The position numbers were made by a program, and so were the translations under genes. The notes below the pieces were generated by a model that saw only the letters and a program-made list of their open reading frames with translations, did no database searches and was not told where the DNA came from. A stretch of DNA of 64,000 nt from Pontivivens ytuae (lineage in GTDB: Bacteria > Pseudomonadota > Alphaproteobacteria > Rhodobacterales > Rhodobacteraceae). Positions 18,392-27,035 of the stretch are shown piece by piece (within the stretch, counting starts at the first letter, position 1; every line of letters begins with the position of its first letter). The stretch is taken from assembly GCF_015679265.1 (NCBI RefSeq), contig NZ_CP064942.1, forward strand, positions 2,956,001-3,020,000, read 5' to 3'.

Positions 18392-21148
18392 ATGTGGACC
18401 CTCGGCGCCCTCGGCTTTACCGCACCTCTGCTTCTGGCCGCGCTCATCGCGCTGCCGGTGCTGTGGTGGCTGCTGCGCGCGACCCCGCCCGCGCCGGTGC
18501 GGCGGCGCTTTCCCGGGGTCTCGCTGCTACTGGGGCTGGAGGATCCGGAGCGGATGCCGGCCCGTACGCCGTGGTGGCTGCTGCTCTTGCGGATGCTCGC
18601 CGTTGCGTTCGCGATTATCGGCCTGTCGGGCCCCGTGCTGAACCCGGCGGCGGAGGGGGACGGCGACGGGCCGCTCCTGATCCTGATGGATGGCGGCTGG
18701 GGAAGTGCGCCCGACTGGCCCACCCGGCAGGCCGAGGTCGGCACGCTGCTCGACCAGGCGGCGCGGACCGGGCGGCCGGTGCACCTCGTCTCGCTATCCG
18801 ATCCCGATCCCGACCTTGAGCCGCGCCCGGCGGAGGACTGGGCCAACCGGCTCGAAACCCTGCAACCCCAGGCCTGGGCGCCGGATCGCGCGCGCCTTGC
18901 CGAGGTGGTGGAGAGCGGCGCGCTGGAGTTCGGCCAGACGGTCTGGCTCTCTGACGGACTCGGCGCCGAGGACGGCCTTGCCGAAGCGCTCCTCGCCCGC
19001 GGGCCAGTGCGTGTCGTCCCGCCGCTGCGCGAGCCGATGGCGCTGTCGCCGCTGCGCTTCGAGGACGGGCAGCTCCTGACCACGGTGCTGCGTGCCGAGG
19101 CGAGCGGAGCAGGCAGCACGACTGTCAACGTTATCGGCGCCGACACGACCGGAACCGAGCGGGTGCTCGATGCCGTTCCCGTCGTCCTGCCGGCCGGGGA
19201 GACCGAAGTGGAGGTCGCCATCGACCTGCCGCTGGAGGTGCGCAACCGCGTCTCCCGCGCCGCTCTTCAAGGCATCAACGCCTCCGCTGGCGCCGTAGCG
19301 CTGGCCGATGATGGGCTGAAGCGGCGGCGCGTGGCGCTCGTCGCAGGGGCGCAGCGGCAGGAGGGGCTGCGCCTGACGGCACCGCTGCACTACCTGCGCT
19401 CCGCCCTCGACCCGATCGCCGACGTGGTGGAGCCGCCGCTGGCGGATGTGCTCGACACCAACCCGGACGTCATCATGCTCGCCGATGTGGCCGCACTCTC
19501 GAGCCTGGAGACGCAGGAACTGACCGAGTGGGTGGAGAATGGCGGCCTGCTGGTGCGCTTCGCGGGGCCCCGGCTCGCGGCGAGCGGCCTCGGCCAGACC
19601 GTGCGTGATCCGCTGCTGCCGGTGCGGCTGCGCGCAGGTGGCCGCTCCGTCGGCGGGACGATGAGCTGGGGCGCGCCGAAGCGCCTGCGCCCGTTCCCGG
19701 CCGGCACGCTCTTCGACGGGCTCACCCCGCCAGAGGAGGTGGAGATCACGAGCCAGGTGATGGCCCAGCCCGACCCGGATCTGGCCGAGCGGACGCTTGC
19801 GGCGCTGGAGGACGGCACCCCGCTCGTAACCGCGCGCGACGTCGATCGCGGTCGGGTGATCCTGTTCCATGTCACTGCGACGACAAGCTGGTCGAGCCTG
19901 CCGCTTTCTGGCCTGTTCCTTGACATGCTCGAACGGATCGTGCGCACCGCTCAGGTGGGCGAGGATGCGGGCGACGCGCTGGCAGGCGCTGTCTGGGCCG
20001 CCGATCAGGTGCTCGATGGCTATGGTCAGCTTGGTCCGGCGCGCGGGCTCTCCGGCGTCGAGGGTGAGCGGCTGGCCGAGCAACCGGTCGGTCCCGACGC
20101 GCCGCCGGGCTACTACGTGGCGGGCGAGCGGCGCGCGGCGATCAACGTGACGAGCGCGTCGGCGGAGATGGTGGCACTCGACCTGCCCTCCGGCGTCGTG
20201 GTCACCGGCTTCACCGAACGGGCGGAGCGCGATCTGAAGCCCGCGGCGCTGACCATCGCCGTCCTGCTTCTGCTCACCGACATCCTCGCCACCTTGGCCC
20301 TCGGTGGTCGCCTGCGGCCTGCCGCACGGGCCGGGATGGGTGTTGTGCTGGCCCTGATCCTGCTGCCGGGCACGGCGCGCGCCCAGCAGGAACTGGAGAA
20401 CAGCCAGGCGCTATATGCCGCGACCGAGACCGTGCTCGCCTATGTCGAGACCGGCGATGGCGAGATCGACCGGATCAGCCGCGCGGGCCTCACCGGCCTG
20501 TCGGTCACCCTGACCCGCCGCACCGCGGTGGAGCCCGCGCCGCCCGTCGGCGTGAACGTGGAGGAGGACGAGCTCGCCTTCTTCCCGCTGCTCTACTGGC
20601 CCGTGACCGAGGCGCAATCGCCGCCCTCGCCCGACGCGGTGGAGCGGCTGAACACCTACCTGCGCGGTGGCGGCATGATCCTCTTCGACACGCGCGATGC
20701 GCATCTGGCGGGCCGCAGCGGCGGGCCGAACGGGGCGCTGTTGCAACGGCTGGCCGATGGGCTCGACCTGCCGCCGCTCGAGCCGGTGCCGGACGATCAC
20801 GTGCTCAACCGCTCCTTCTACCTGCTGGAACAGCTTCCGGGCCGCTATGTCGGCCCGCCGGTCTGGGTCGAGGCCTCATTGGCCCCGCAGGAGGTCGAGG
20901 GCGTGCCCTTCCGCACCCTCAACGACGGGGTCAGCCCGGTGCTGATTGGCGCCAACGACTGGGCGGGTGCCTGGGCGATGGACGAGCAGGGCAACTTCAT
21001 CCGCCCGGTGGGCCGCGGTGTGGGCGGAGAGCGCCAGCGGGAGATCGCGCTGCGCTTCGGCGTGAACCTCGTGATGTACGTGATGACGGGCAACTACAAG
21101 TCGGACCAGGTGCACGTTCCGGCTCTGCTCGAAAGGTTGGGTCAGTGA
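18392..21148 (+). CDS. BatA-like membrane protein with C-terminal DUF4159
   Basis: A 918-residue protein. The N-terminus has two transmembrane helices (about 7-27 and 60-82) flanking a basic loop, the BatA N-terminal module. A large periplasmic part follows with a degenerate von Willebrand-like fold (LLILMDGGWGS near 92). Two more helices lie at about 620-660, after which residues 670-915 form DUF4159, with FFPLLYWPV and GGMILFDTRDA typical of its glutamine-amidotransferase-like fold. This fusion is known in alphaproteobacterial MoxR clusters. Its role is unknown but probably envelope-related. A frame from its GTGA-overlapped stop leads to the next gene. Confidence 0.82.
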   Translation: MWTLGALGFTAPLLLAALIALPVLWWLLRATPPAPVRRRFPGVSLLLGLEDPERMPARTPWWLLLLRMLAVAFAIIGLSGPVLNPAAEGDGDGPLLILMDGGWGSAPDWPTRQAEVGTLLDQAARTGRPVHLVSLSDPDPDLEPRPAEDWANRLETLQPQAWAPDRARLAEVVESGALEFGQTVWLSDGLGAEDGLAEALLARGPVRVVPPLREPMALSPLRFEDGQLLTTVLRAEASGAGSTTVNVIGADTTGTERVLDAVPVVLPAGETEVEVAIDLPLEVRNRVSRAALQGINASAGAVALADDGLKRRRVALVAGAQRQEGLRLTAPLHYLRSALDPIADVVEPPLADVLDTNPDVIMLADVAALSSLETQELTEWVENGGLLVRFAGPRLAASGLGQTVRDPLLPVRLRAGGRSVGGTMSWGAPKRLRPFPAGTLFDGLTPPEEVEITSQVMAQPDPDLAERTLAALEDGTPLVTARDVDRGRVILFHVTATTSWSSLPLSGLFLDMLERIVRTAQVGEDAGDALAGAVWAADQVLDGYGQLGPARGLSGVEGERLAEQPVGPDAPPGYYVAGERRAAINVTSASAEMVALDLPSGVVVTGFTERAERDLKPAALTIAVLLLLTDILATLALGGRLRPAARAGMGVVLALILLPGTARAQQELENSQALYAATETVLAYVETGDGEIDRISRAGLTGLSVTLTRRTAVEPAPPVGVNVEEDELAFFPLLYWPVTEAQSPPSPDAVERLNTYLRGGGMILFDTRDAHLAGRSGGPNGALLQRLADGLDLPPLEPVPDDHVLNRSFYLLEQLPGRYVGPPVWVEASLAPQEVEGVPFRTLNDGVSPVLIGANDWAGAWAMDEQGNFIRPVGRGVGGERQREIALRFGVNLVMYVMTGNYKSDQVHVPALLERLGQ

Positions 21149-21201
21149 GCGGCGTGTCGATGATCGAGTATTTGGGCGAAGTCGAAAGGGCAGGCGCATG
21201 A
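21145..21201 (+). other. 18-codon frame bridging the DUF4159 gene to the next gene
   Basis: GTG at 21145 overlaps the upstream stop (GTGA). The 18-codon frame ends at TGA 21199-21201, overlapping the next ATG at 21198 (ATGA). This spacer contains no recognised repeat, showing that the pattern is not restricted to repeat insertions. Confidence 0.35.
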
Positions 21202-23288
21202 GCACGGAAATCGTCTTCGCGCCTCTTTTGCCGATCTGGGCACTGGCCGCGCTCGGCGGGGCCGCGGTGGTCCTGTGCCTCTACGCCGCCTGGATGCGCC
21301 TGTCGGGCTGGGCGCTGCGCGGCGCGGGCGCGCTGATCCTTGTTGCTGCCCTCACCGGGCCGAGCCTGAAGGAGGAGGACCGCGCACCGCTCACCGACAT
21401 CGCTTTCCTGATCGTCGATCGCACCGGCAGCCAGTCGATCGCCCCGCGCCCCGACCAGATCGCGGAGGCGGAGGAGACGCTCGCCGCCCGGCTCGACGAG
21501 ATCGGAGCGGATCCGGACGCGCCGCTGGAATGGCGCCGGATCGAGTTGCGCAACAGCGCCGGCGACGCCGCCGAGCGCGGGACGCAGGCGATGGCCGCGC
21601 TGACCGAGGCGATGGCCGGCGTCAGCCGCGACCGGATCGCGGGCGCGATCCTCATCTCCGACGGGCAGGTCCACGACCTCGCCGACGCGCCGGAACTTCC
21701 CGCGCCGCTCCACCTGATCCTGACCGGGACCGAGCGTGAATGGGACCGGCGCCTCGTCGTCGAACGCGCGCCCGCCTTCGGCATCGTCGGCGAGAGCGTG
21801 CAGATGTCGGTGCGGGTCGAGGAGCTCGGCCGCGTGCCCGACCCGGGCGGCGCCGTGCCCGTCAACGTCTCCATCGATGGAGAGGTCGTCGCCTCGATCC
21901 CGCTGCCCGTGGGCGAGACCATCGATTTCGACGTGCCGATCGAGCGTGGTGGGCTGAACGTGCTGGAGCTGACGATCGCCCCAGCCGACGGCGAGCTGAC
22001 CGACCGCAACAACTCCGCTCTGGTGGAGATCAACGGCATCCGCGACCGGCTGCGCGTGCTGCTCGTCTCCGGCGAGCCCCATGCGGGCGGACGGACCTGG
22101 CGCAACCTGCTGAAATCCGACCCGGCCGTGGACCTCGTCCATTTCACCATCCTGCGGCCACCGGACAAGCAGGACGGCGTTCCGGTCTTCGAGATGAGCC
22201 TGATCGCCTTCCCGGTGCGCGAGCTCTTCATGGAGAAGATCGACGAGTTCGACCTCATCATCTTCGACCGCTACCGCAAGCGCGGCGTGCTGCCGACGCC
22301 CTACCTCGCCAACATCGTCCGCTATGTGGAGGAGGGGGGCGCCGTGCTCGTCGCCTCCGGCCCAGCCTTCGCGGGGGTGGAGAGCCTGTGGCGCACGCCG
22401 CTCTCCGAAGTGCTGCCGGCCGATCCGACCGCGCGGGTGATCGAGCAGCCTTACGTGCCCACGATCTCCGAGCTGGGCGCGCGGCATCCGGTGACCTCGG
22501 GCCTCACCGATTTCGCGCCTCGACCCATGGAGGACGGTGTGCCCGGCTGGGGCCGCTGGTTCCGCCTGATCGACCTGGCGCAGACCTCCGGCGATCGGGT
22601 GATGGAGGGGCCGGACGGCCGCCCGCTCCTGATCCTCGACCGGGTGGAGGAAGGGCGCATCGCGATGCTCGCCTCCGACAACGCCTGGCTCTGGTCGCGC
22701 GGCTACGAGGGCGGCGGCCCGCAGACGGAGATGCTGCGCCGCCTCGCCCACTGGCTGATGCAGGAGCCGGAACTGGAGGAGGAGGTTCTGATCGGTGACG
22801 ACGCGGGCGGCGAGCTGGTGCTCACCCGCCGCACGCTGACCGAGGAGCCGCCGCAGCTCGAGGTGCAGACGCCGGACGGCCGCACCCTGACGCCGGAGAT
22901 GAACGAGGTCTCGCCGGGCGAGTGGGAGGCGGTGCTGCCCGCCGATCCGCAGGGCCTGTGGCGCCTGCGCGATGGCGATGTGACCGGCGTCGCCGCTGTC
23001 GGCCCCGCCGCGCCGCGGGAGTTCGAGAACGCGCTCTCGACCTCCGACGTGCTCGACCCGCTGCTGACCGAGACCCGCGGTGGCGCCTGGCGCATCACCG
23101 ACGGTGTGCCCGACCTGCGCCGCGTGCGCGAGGGACGCGGGGCCGCCGGGCGCGGCTGGCTCGGCCTGACGGATCGGGAGGCTTACACGGTGCGTGAGGT
23201 GCGCCTGAGCCCGCTCGCGCCCGCCTGGCTCGTCCTGCTCCTCGCGTCGGCCTGCATCATCGGCGCCTGGCGGCTGGAGAGCCGCTGA
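21198..23288 (+). CDS. Large membrane-anchored protein with glutamine-amidotransferase-like fold (MoxR cluster)
   Basis: A 696-residue protein with two N-terminal helices (about 10-30 and 36-54), a long periplasmic region and a C-terminal helix (LAPAWLVLLLASACIIGAW, about 674-692). The region near 70-170 has the order of a von Willebrand domain (DIAFLIVDRTGSQS, AILISDGQVHD) with the metal site partly retained. Residues 280-520 (RVLLVSGEPHAGGRTWRNLL, GGAVLVASGPAFAG) resemble the GATase1-like proteins encoded beside MoxR. It closes the moxR-DUF58-DUF4159 operon. Function is not established for the family. Confidence 0.75.
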   Translation: MSTEIVFAPLLPIWALAALGGAAVVLCLYAAWMRLSGWALRGAGALILVAALTGPSLKEEDRAPLTDIAFLIVDRTGSQSIAPRPDQIAEAEETLAARLDEIGADPDAPLEWRRIELRNSAGDAAERGTQAMAALTEAMAGVSRDRIAGAILISDGQVHDLADAPELPAPLHLILTGTEREWDRRLVVERAPAFGIVGESVQMSVRVEELGRVPDPGGAVPVNVSIDGEVVASIPLPVGETIDFDVPIERGGLNVLELTIAPADGELTDRNNSALVEINGIRDRLRVLLVSGEPHAGGRTWRNLLKSDPAVDLVHFTILRPPDKQDGVPVFEMSLIAFPVRELFMEKIDEFDLIIFDRYRKRGVLPTPYLANIVRYVEEGGAVLVASGPAFAGVESLWRTPLSEVLPADPTARVIEQPYVPTISELGARHPVTSGLTDFAPRPMEDGVPGWGRWFRLIDLAQTSGDRVMEGPDGRPLLILDRVEEGRIAMLASDNAWLWSRGYEGGGPQTEMLRRLAHWLMQEPELEEEVLIGDDAGGELVLTRRTLTEEPPQLEVQTPDGRTLTPEMNEVSPGEWEAVLPADPQGLWRLRDGDVTGVAAVGPAAPREFENALSTSDVLDPLLTETRGGAWRITDGVPDLRRVREGRGAAGRGWLGLTDREAYTVREVRLSPLAPAWLVLLLASACIIGAWRLESR

Positions 23289-23289
23289 G

Positions 23290-23351
23290 CCCTTCTTCTT
23301 TGCCCAAATACGCTCTCGATCGGGCTGGAGCCCGCGGGCTCCAGCCCGATC
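23290..23351. terminator. Repeat A copy 6 followed by a 34-bp perfect palindrome (bidirectional terminator)
   Basis: CCTTCTTCTTTGCCCAAATAC (repeat A, lacking the GGAGGC part) leads into a perfect palindrome from 23318 to 23351 whose arm is GATCGGGCTGGAGCCCG. It lies between the convergent 696-residue gene and the DUF599 gene, so a hairpin would form in both transcripts. No long T-run follows, so termination may be hairpin- or Rho-assisted. Confidence 0.6.
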
Positions 23352-23356
23352 CAGCC

Positions 23357-24061
23357 TCAGTCGGCCAGCAGCGCTTTGCGGGAGGCGGAGAAGAACTCGC
23401 GCCGGATCACCTCCCAATTCGTCAGCGCGAGTGCCACGATGAACGCCACCGGTCCAAGCAGCCAGGCCAGGGCTGCCAGCGCGTAGTAGATCGCCCGGAG
23501 CCCCCGGTTGAAGCTGCGCGCGGCGAAGGAGTTCAGCCGCGCCGCCCGGATCGCCGTTCGCTTCGCCTCCTCCGTCGTGCCGTCATTGGGCATCGCCGCC
23601 ATCACGATCGCACAGTAGGAGAACAGCCGGTTCGACCAGACGAAGCGCAGGAAGGCGAAGGCCATCGTGGCGAGCACCAGCAGCAGCTTGAGTTGCACCA
23701 CCTGCACCGGCATCTCGGGCAGGATGCCGCGGCCTGCGCCGAGCAGGAGCTCCGGCTGGCCGATCACCGCCGCGATCCCGCCGATGGCGAGCAGCGTGGT
23801 CGAGCCGAAGAAGGCCGTGCTCTGCCGGATCCCGTTCAGGATCGCGCTGTCGAAGATACGGACCTCGCGCGCCGCCATCTCGTTCATCCAGCGGTAGCGA
23901 AAGCGCTTCATGAGCACGTGGACGGAGGGCCGCTTCGTCTCGTCCTTCTCGATCCGCCAGGTGGTCGCGAACCACAACCCGACGAAGAGCGCGAGCGCCA
24001 CGCCGTCGATCCAGCCGAGGGCGGCGAGCAGGTCGGTCAGCATCACCTCGTCGAAGGTCAT
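23357..24061 (-). CDS. DUF599 family membrane protein
   Basis: A 234-residue inner-membrane protein with about four hydrophobic segments (17-35, 83-105, 122-142, 195-218). The sequences WMNEMAAREVRIFDSAILNGIRQSTAFFGSTTLLAIGG and the RAARLNSFAARSFNRGLRAIYYALAALAWLLGP-type segment are characteristic of DUF599. The family has no known biochemical role. The start follows AAGGAG at good spacing on the minus strand. It is divergent from glcD over 114 bases. Confidence 0.85.
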   Translation of the reverse strand: MTFDEVMLTDLLAALGWIDGVALALFVGLWFATTWRIEKDETKRPSVHVLMKRFRYRWMNEMAAREVRIFDSAILNGIRQSTAFFGSTTLLAIGGIAAVIGQPELLLGAGRGILPEMPVQVVQLKLLLVLATMAFAFLRFVWSNRLFSYCAIVMAAMPNDGTTEEAKRTAIRAARLNSFAARSFNRGLRAIYYALAALAWLLGPVAFIVALALTNWEVIRREFFSASRKALLAD

Positions 24062-24175
24062 CGGGCGCTCCTTTCGCGCGGATCATAATGCGGCGTCGCG
24101 GCGCAACGAAAAGGGCTGGCCTTGTCCGGAATTGGTCATATAATCTAACCAATCCCTGTCGAGTGGAGATGTCCC

Positions 24176-25612
24176 ATGCAGATGCCCGATCCGAACCGGA
24201 TGATCCTGGACCGCAAGGCGCATATCGTGGCGCGCCTGCAGAAGGTGCTGCCCGACGACGCCGTCATCCACTCCGACAACGAGGTGCGCGCGTATGAATG
24301 CGACGCGCTGACCGCTTACAAATGCCCGCCGCTCGCGGCCGTGCTGCCCAGCTCGACGGAGGAGGTCGCGGCTGTCCTCAAGATCTGCCACGAGGAGCGG
24401 GTGCCGGTGGTCCCCCGCGGCTCGGGCACATCGCTCGCGGGCGGGGCGCTGCCGACGGCGGACGCGGTGATCCTCGGCGTTGCCCGGATGAACGGGGTGC
24501 TGGAGACGGACTATGAGAACCGCTTCATCCGCGTGCAGACCGGGCGCACCAACCTCTCCGTCACCGGCGCGGTGGAGATGGAGGATTTTTTCTACGCTCC
24601 CGATCCGTCGTCACAGCTCGCCTGTGCAATCGCGGGTAATATCGCGATGAACTCAGGCGGGGCGCATTGCCTGAAATACGGCGTGACCACAAACAACCTG
24701 ATGGGCGTGACCATGGTCACAATTGAGGGCGAGGTGGTCGAGATCGGCGGTGCGCATCTCGACCCCGCGGGCTACGATCTGCTTGGCCTGATCTGTGGAT
24801 CCGAAGGGCAGCTCGGCGTGGTGACGGAGGCGACCTTGCGCATCCTGCCGAAGCCCGAGGGCGCCCGGCCGATCCTGCTCGCCTTCGATGCGAACGAGGT
24901 GGCGGGGGCCTGCGTGAGCGACATCATCCGCGCTGGCGTCCTGCCCGTGGCCATCGAGTTCATGGACCGCCCCTGCATCCGCGCCTGCGAGGCCTTCGCG
25001 AAGGCGGGCTACCCCGATTGTGAGGCTCTGCTGATCGTGGAGGTCGAGGGCTCCGATGCGGAGATCGACGAGCAGCTCGCCAAGATCAAGGAGATCGCCG
25101 CCCGCCACGACCCGGTGGAGATGCGCGAAAGCACGTCCGAGGCGCAGTCCAAGGCGATCTGGGCCGGGCGCAAGGCGGCCTTCGGCGCCATGGGCCAGAT
25201 CAACGACTACATGTGCCTCGACGGCACGATCCCGGTCAGCGAGCTGCCCCGCGTGCTGCGCCGGATAGAGGAGCTGTCGGGGGAGTATGGCCTCGACGTC
25301 GCCAACGTCTTCCACGCGGGCGACGGCAACATGCACCCGCTGATCCTGTTCGACGCCAACAAGCCAGGGGATCTGGAGACCTGCGAGGCGCTGGGCGCGG
25401 AGATCCTGAAGCTCTGCGTCGAGGTGGGCGGTTGCCTGACCGGCGAGCACGGCGTGGGCGTGGAGAAGCGCGATCTGATGGGCGTGCAGTTCACGCCCGA
25501 GGACATGGAGGCGCAACTCCGCGTGAAGGACGTGTTTGACCCGGCATGGCTGCTGAACCCCTCCAAGGTGTTCCCGCTGGACGCGACGGAAGCGCGGCGG
25601 AACGCTGCATGA
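24176..25612 (+). CDS. glcD: Glycolate oxidase subunit GlcD (FAD-linked)
   Basis: A 478-residue flavoprotein of the VAO/PCMH family that oxidises glycolate to glyoxylate together with GlcE and GlcF. The FAD-binding domain shows PVVPRGSGTSLAGGALP near residue 80 and AIAGNIAMNSGGAHCLKYG near 152. The C-terminal FAD-oxidase domain ends with VFHAGDGNMHPLI and LTGEHGVGVEKRD, both GlcD hallmarks. Length is close to the usual 480-500. A methionine two codons later is an alternative start. The stop shares ATGA with a bridging frame toward glcE. Confidence 0.93.
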   Translation: MQMPDPNRMILDRKAHIVARLQKVLPDDAVIHSDNEVRAYECDALTAYKCPPLAAVLPSSTEEVAAVLKICHEERVPVVPRGSGTSLAGGALPTADAVILGVARMNGVLETDYENRFIRVQTGRTNLSVTGAVEMEDFFYAPDPSSQLACAIAGNIAMNSGGAHCLKYGVTTNNLMGVTMVTIEGEVVEIGGAHLDPAGYDLLGLICGSEGQLGVVTEATLRILPKPEGARPILLAFDANEVAGACVSDIIRAGVLPVAIEFMDRPCIRACEAFAKAGYPDCEALLIVEVEGSDAEIDEQLAKIKEIAARHDPVEMRESTSEAQSKAIWAGRKAAFGAMGQINDYMCLDGTIPVSELPRVLRRIEELSGEYGLDVANVFHAGDGNMHPLILFDANKPGDLETCEALGAEILKLCVEVGGCLTGEHGVGVEKRDLMGVQFTPEDMEAQLRVKDVFDPAWLLNPSKVFPLDATEARRNAA

Positions 25613-25845
25613 CATCACCGTTCATTCCTGGGTGTGGAGGGCCGCGCACGACCTCGGGTGGGCGTGAAGCGCCATCCCGTGGGGGAGGTCGGGCGCTGTC
25701 CGGCGGTGCCGCCGGGCGGTCCGCAACCGACCGCAGACAGCAAGCCGGGTTCGCCCGCCATTTGACCAAACCCGTAAAACACCCGTCCCCTCTCCCGTCC
25801 CGCGGGGGAGGGTTAGGGAGGGGGCCTTCGGAGCGCCACGCATGA
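25609..25845 (+). other. glcD-glcE spacer: repeat B (reverse), C-rich hairpin, 78-codon bridging frame
   Basis: The 229-base spacer holds a repeat B copy in reverse orientation (25638-25706) and a hairpin unit around 25790-25826 (CCCGCGGGGGAGGGTTAGGG). A 78-codon frame starts at ATG 25609 on the glcD stop (ATGA) and ends at TGA 25843-25845 on the glcE start (ATGA). The seven bases GCATGAC occur at both junctions (25607-25613 and 25840-25846), the picture left by an insertion with target duplication into an ancestral ATGA overlap. Confidence 0.45.
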
Positions 25846-26990
25846 CCACGACCCTGGACCGCACCCTGCGCCCGACCTCCGAGGCGGAGCTTGCCGACGC
25901 CGTGCGCGAGGCCGCGTCCTCCGGCACCAAGCTGGAGATCCGCGGCGGCGGCACCCGGCCCATCGGCGATCCCGTGCAGGCCGACGCCACGCTCGAAACC
26001 GGCAGCCTCACCGGCATCAGCCTCTACGAGCCCGGCGCGCTGACTGTTGTCGCCCAGGCTGGAACCGCACTCTCCGAGATCGAGGCCGCCCTCGCCGCCG
26101 AGGGCCAGATGCTGCCCTTCGAACCGCCGCGGCTGAACAGCCTGCTCGGCACGACCGGCGAGAGCACCATCGGCGGCGTGGTTGCGACCGCCGCCTCCGG
26201 CCCGCGCCGGATCAAGGTCGGCGCCTGCCGCGACAGCCTGATCGGCGTCCGTTTCGTCGACGGGCGCGGCGACGCGATCAAGAACGGCGGCCGGGTGATG
26301 AAGAACGTCACCGGCTACGACCTCGTGAAGCTGATGGCGGGCAGCCACGGCACACTCGGCGTCCTCACGGAGGTCAGCTTCAAGGTGCTGCCGCGACCGC
26401 AGTCCACTGCCGTCCTGCTCTTCGAGGGGCTGAGCGACAGCGACGCGGCGATCTGCATGGCCGAGGCCATGGGCTCGCCCTTCGACGTCTCGGGCGCGGC
26501 GCATCTACCGATTGGGCTCGACGAAGCGCCCGTCACCATGATCCGGCTGGAAGGGCTGACGGAGAGCGTCACCTACCGCGCCGGAGCGCTCGCCAAGGCT
26601 CTGCGCGCGCACGGCACGCCGCGGATCGAGACCGATCCGGAACGCACCGCCGCCGGGTGGCGCCATGTCCGCGATGCCGAGCCCTTCGCCGGCAAGGACG
26701 GCGATGTCTGGCGCGTCTCCGTCAAACCCTCCGACGGGCCTCAAGTCGCCGACGCCGCGAAAGCCCTGGCCCATTTCTACGACTGGCAGGGCGGCCTCGT
26801 CTGGCTGCTGACGGAGCCGGGCACGGACCTGCGCGCTCGCCTCACCGGCATCCCGGGTCATGCCACGCTGATCCGCGGCGCCGGCCAGCCCGCCTTCCAC
26901 CCCGAACCCGCACCGCTCGCCAAAATCGCCGCGGAGCTGCGCGCCCAGTTCGACCCCCACGCCATCCTGAACCCCGGCCGCATGGGCTGA
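25842..26990 (+). CDS. glcE: Glycolate oxidase subunit GlcE
   Basis: A 382-residue FAD-binding subunit of glycolate oxidase. It has the FAD_binding_4 layout seen in GlcE: LEIRGGGTRPIG near residue 31, then STIGGVVATAASGPRRIKVGACRDSLIG near 107, and NGGRVMKNVTGYDLVKLMAGSHGTLGVLTEVSFKVLP near 148. Length matches the family (350-410). It is the second gene of glcDEF. There is no good Shine-Dalgarno of its own apart from GGAG at 25830-25833, so the bridging frame may matter. Confidence 0.92.
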   Translation: MTTTLDRTLRPTSEAELADAVREAASSGTKLEIRGGGTRPIGDPVQADATLETGSLTGISLYEPGALTVVAQAGTALSEIEAALAAEGQMLPFEPPRLNSLLGTTGESTIGGVVATAASGPRRIKVGACRDSLIGVRFVDGRGDAIKNGGRVMKNVTGYDLVKLMAGSHGTLGVLTEVSFKVLPRPQSTAVLLFEGLSDSDAAICMAEAMGSPFDVSGAAHLPIGLDEAPVTMIRLEGLTESVTYRAGALAKALRAHGTPRIETDPERTAAGWRHVRDAEPFAGKDGDVWRVSVKPSDGPQVADAAKALAHFYDWQGGLVWLLTEPGTDLRARLTGIPGHATLIRGAGQPAFHPEPAPLAKIAAELRAQFDPHAILNPGRMG

Positions 26991-27035
26991 TCCACGCCGA
27001 TCGGCGAGGGCAAGACCGGCGAAGAGAAAGAGACG

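Noticed and set aside
20997..23417. An 806-codon open frame on the minus strand
   Set aside because: It is antisense to two genes with clear membrane helices and family features; its composition is that of a shadow frame.
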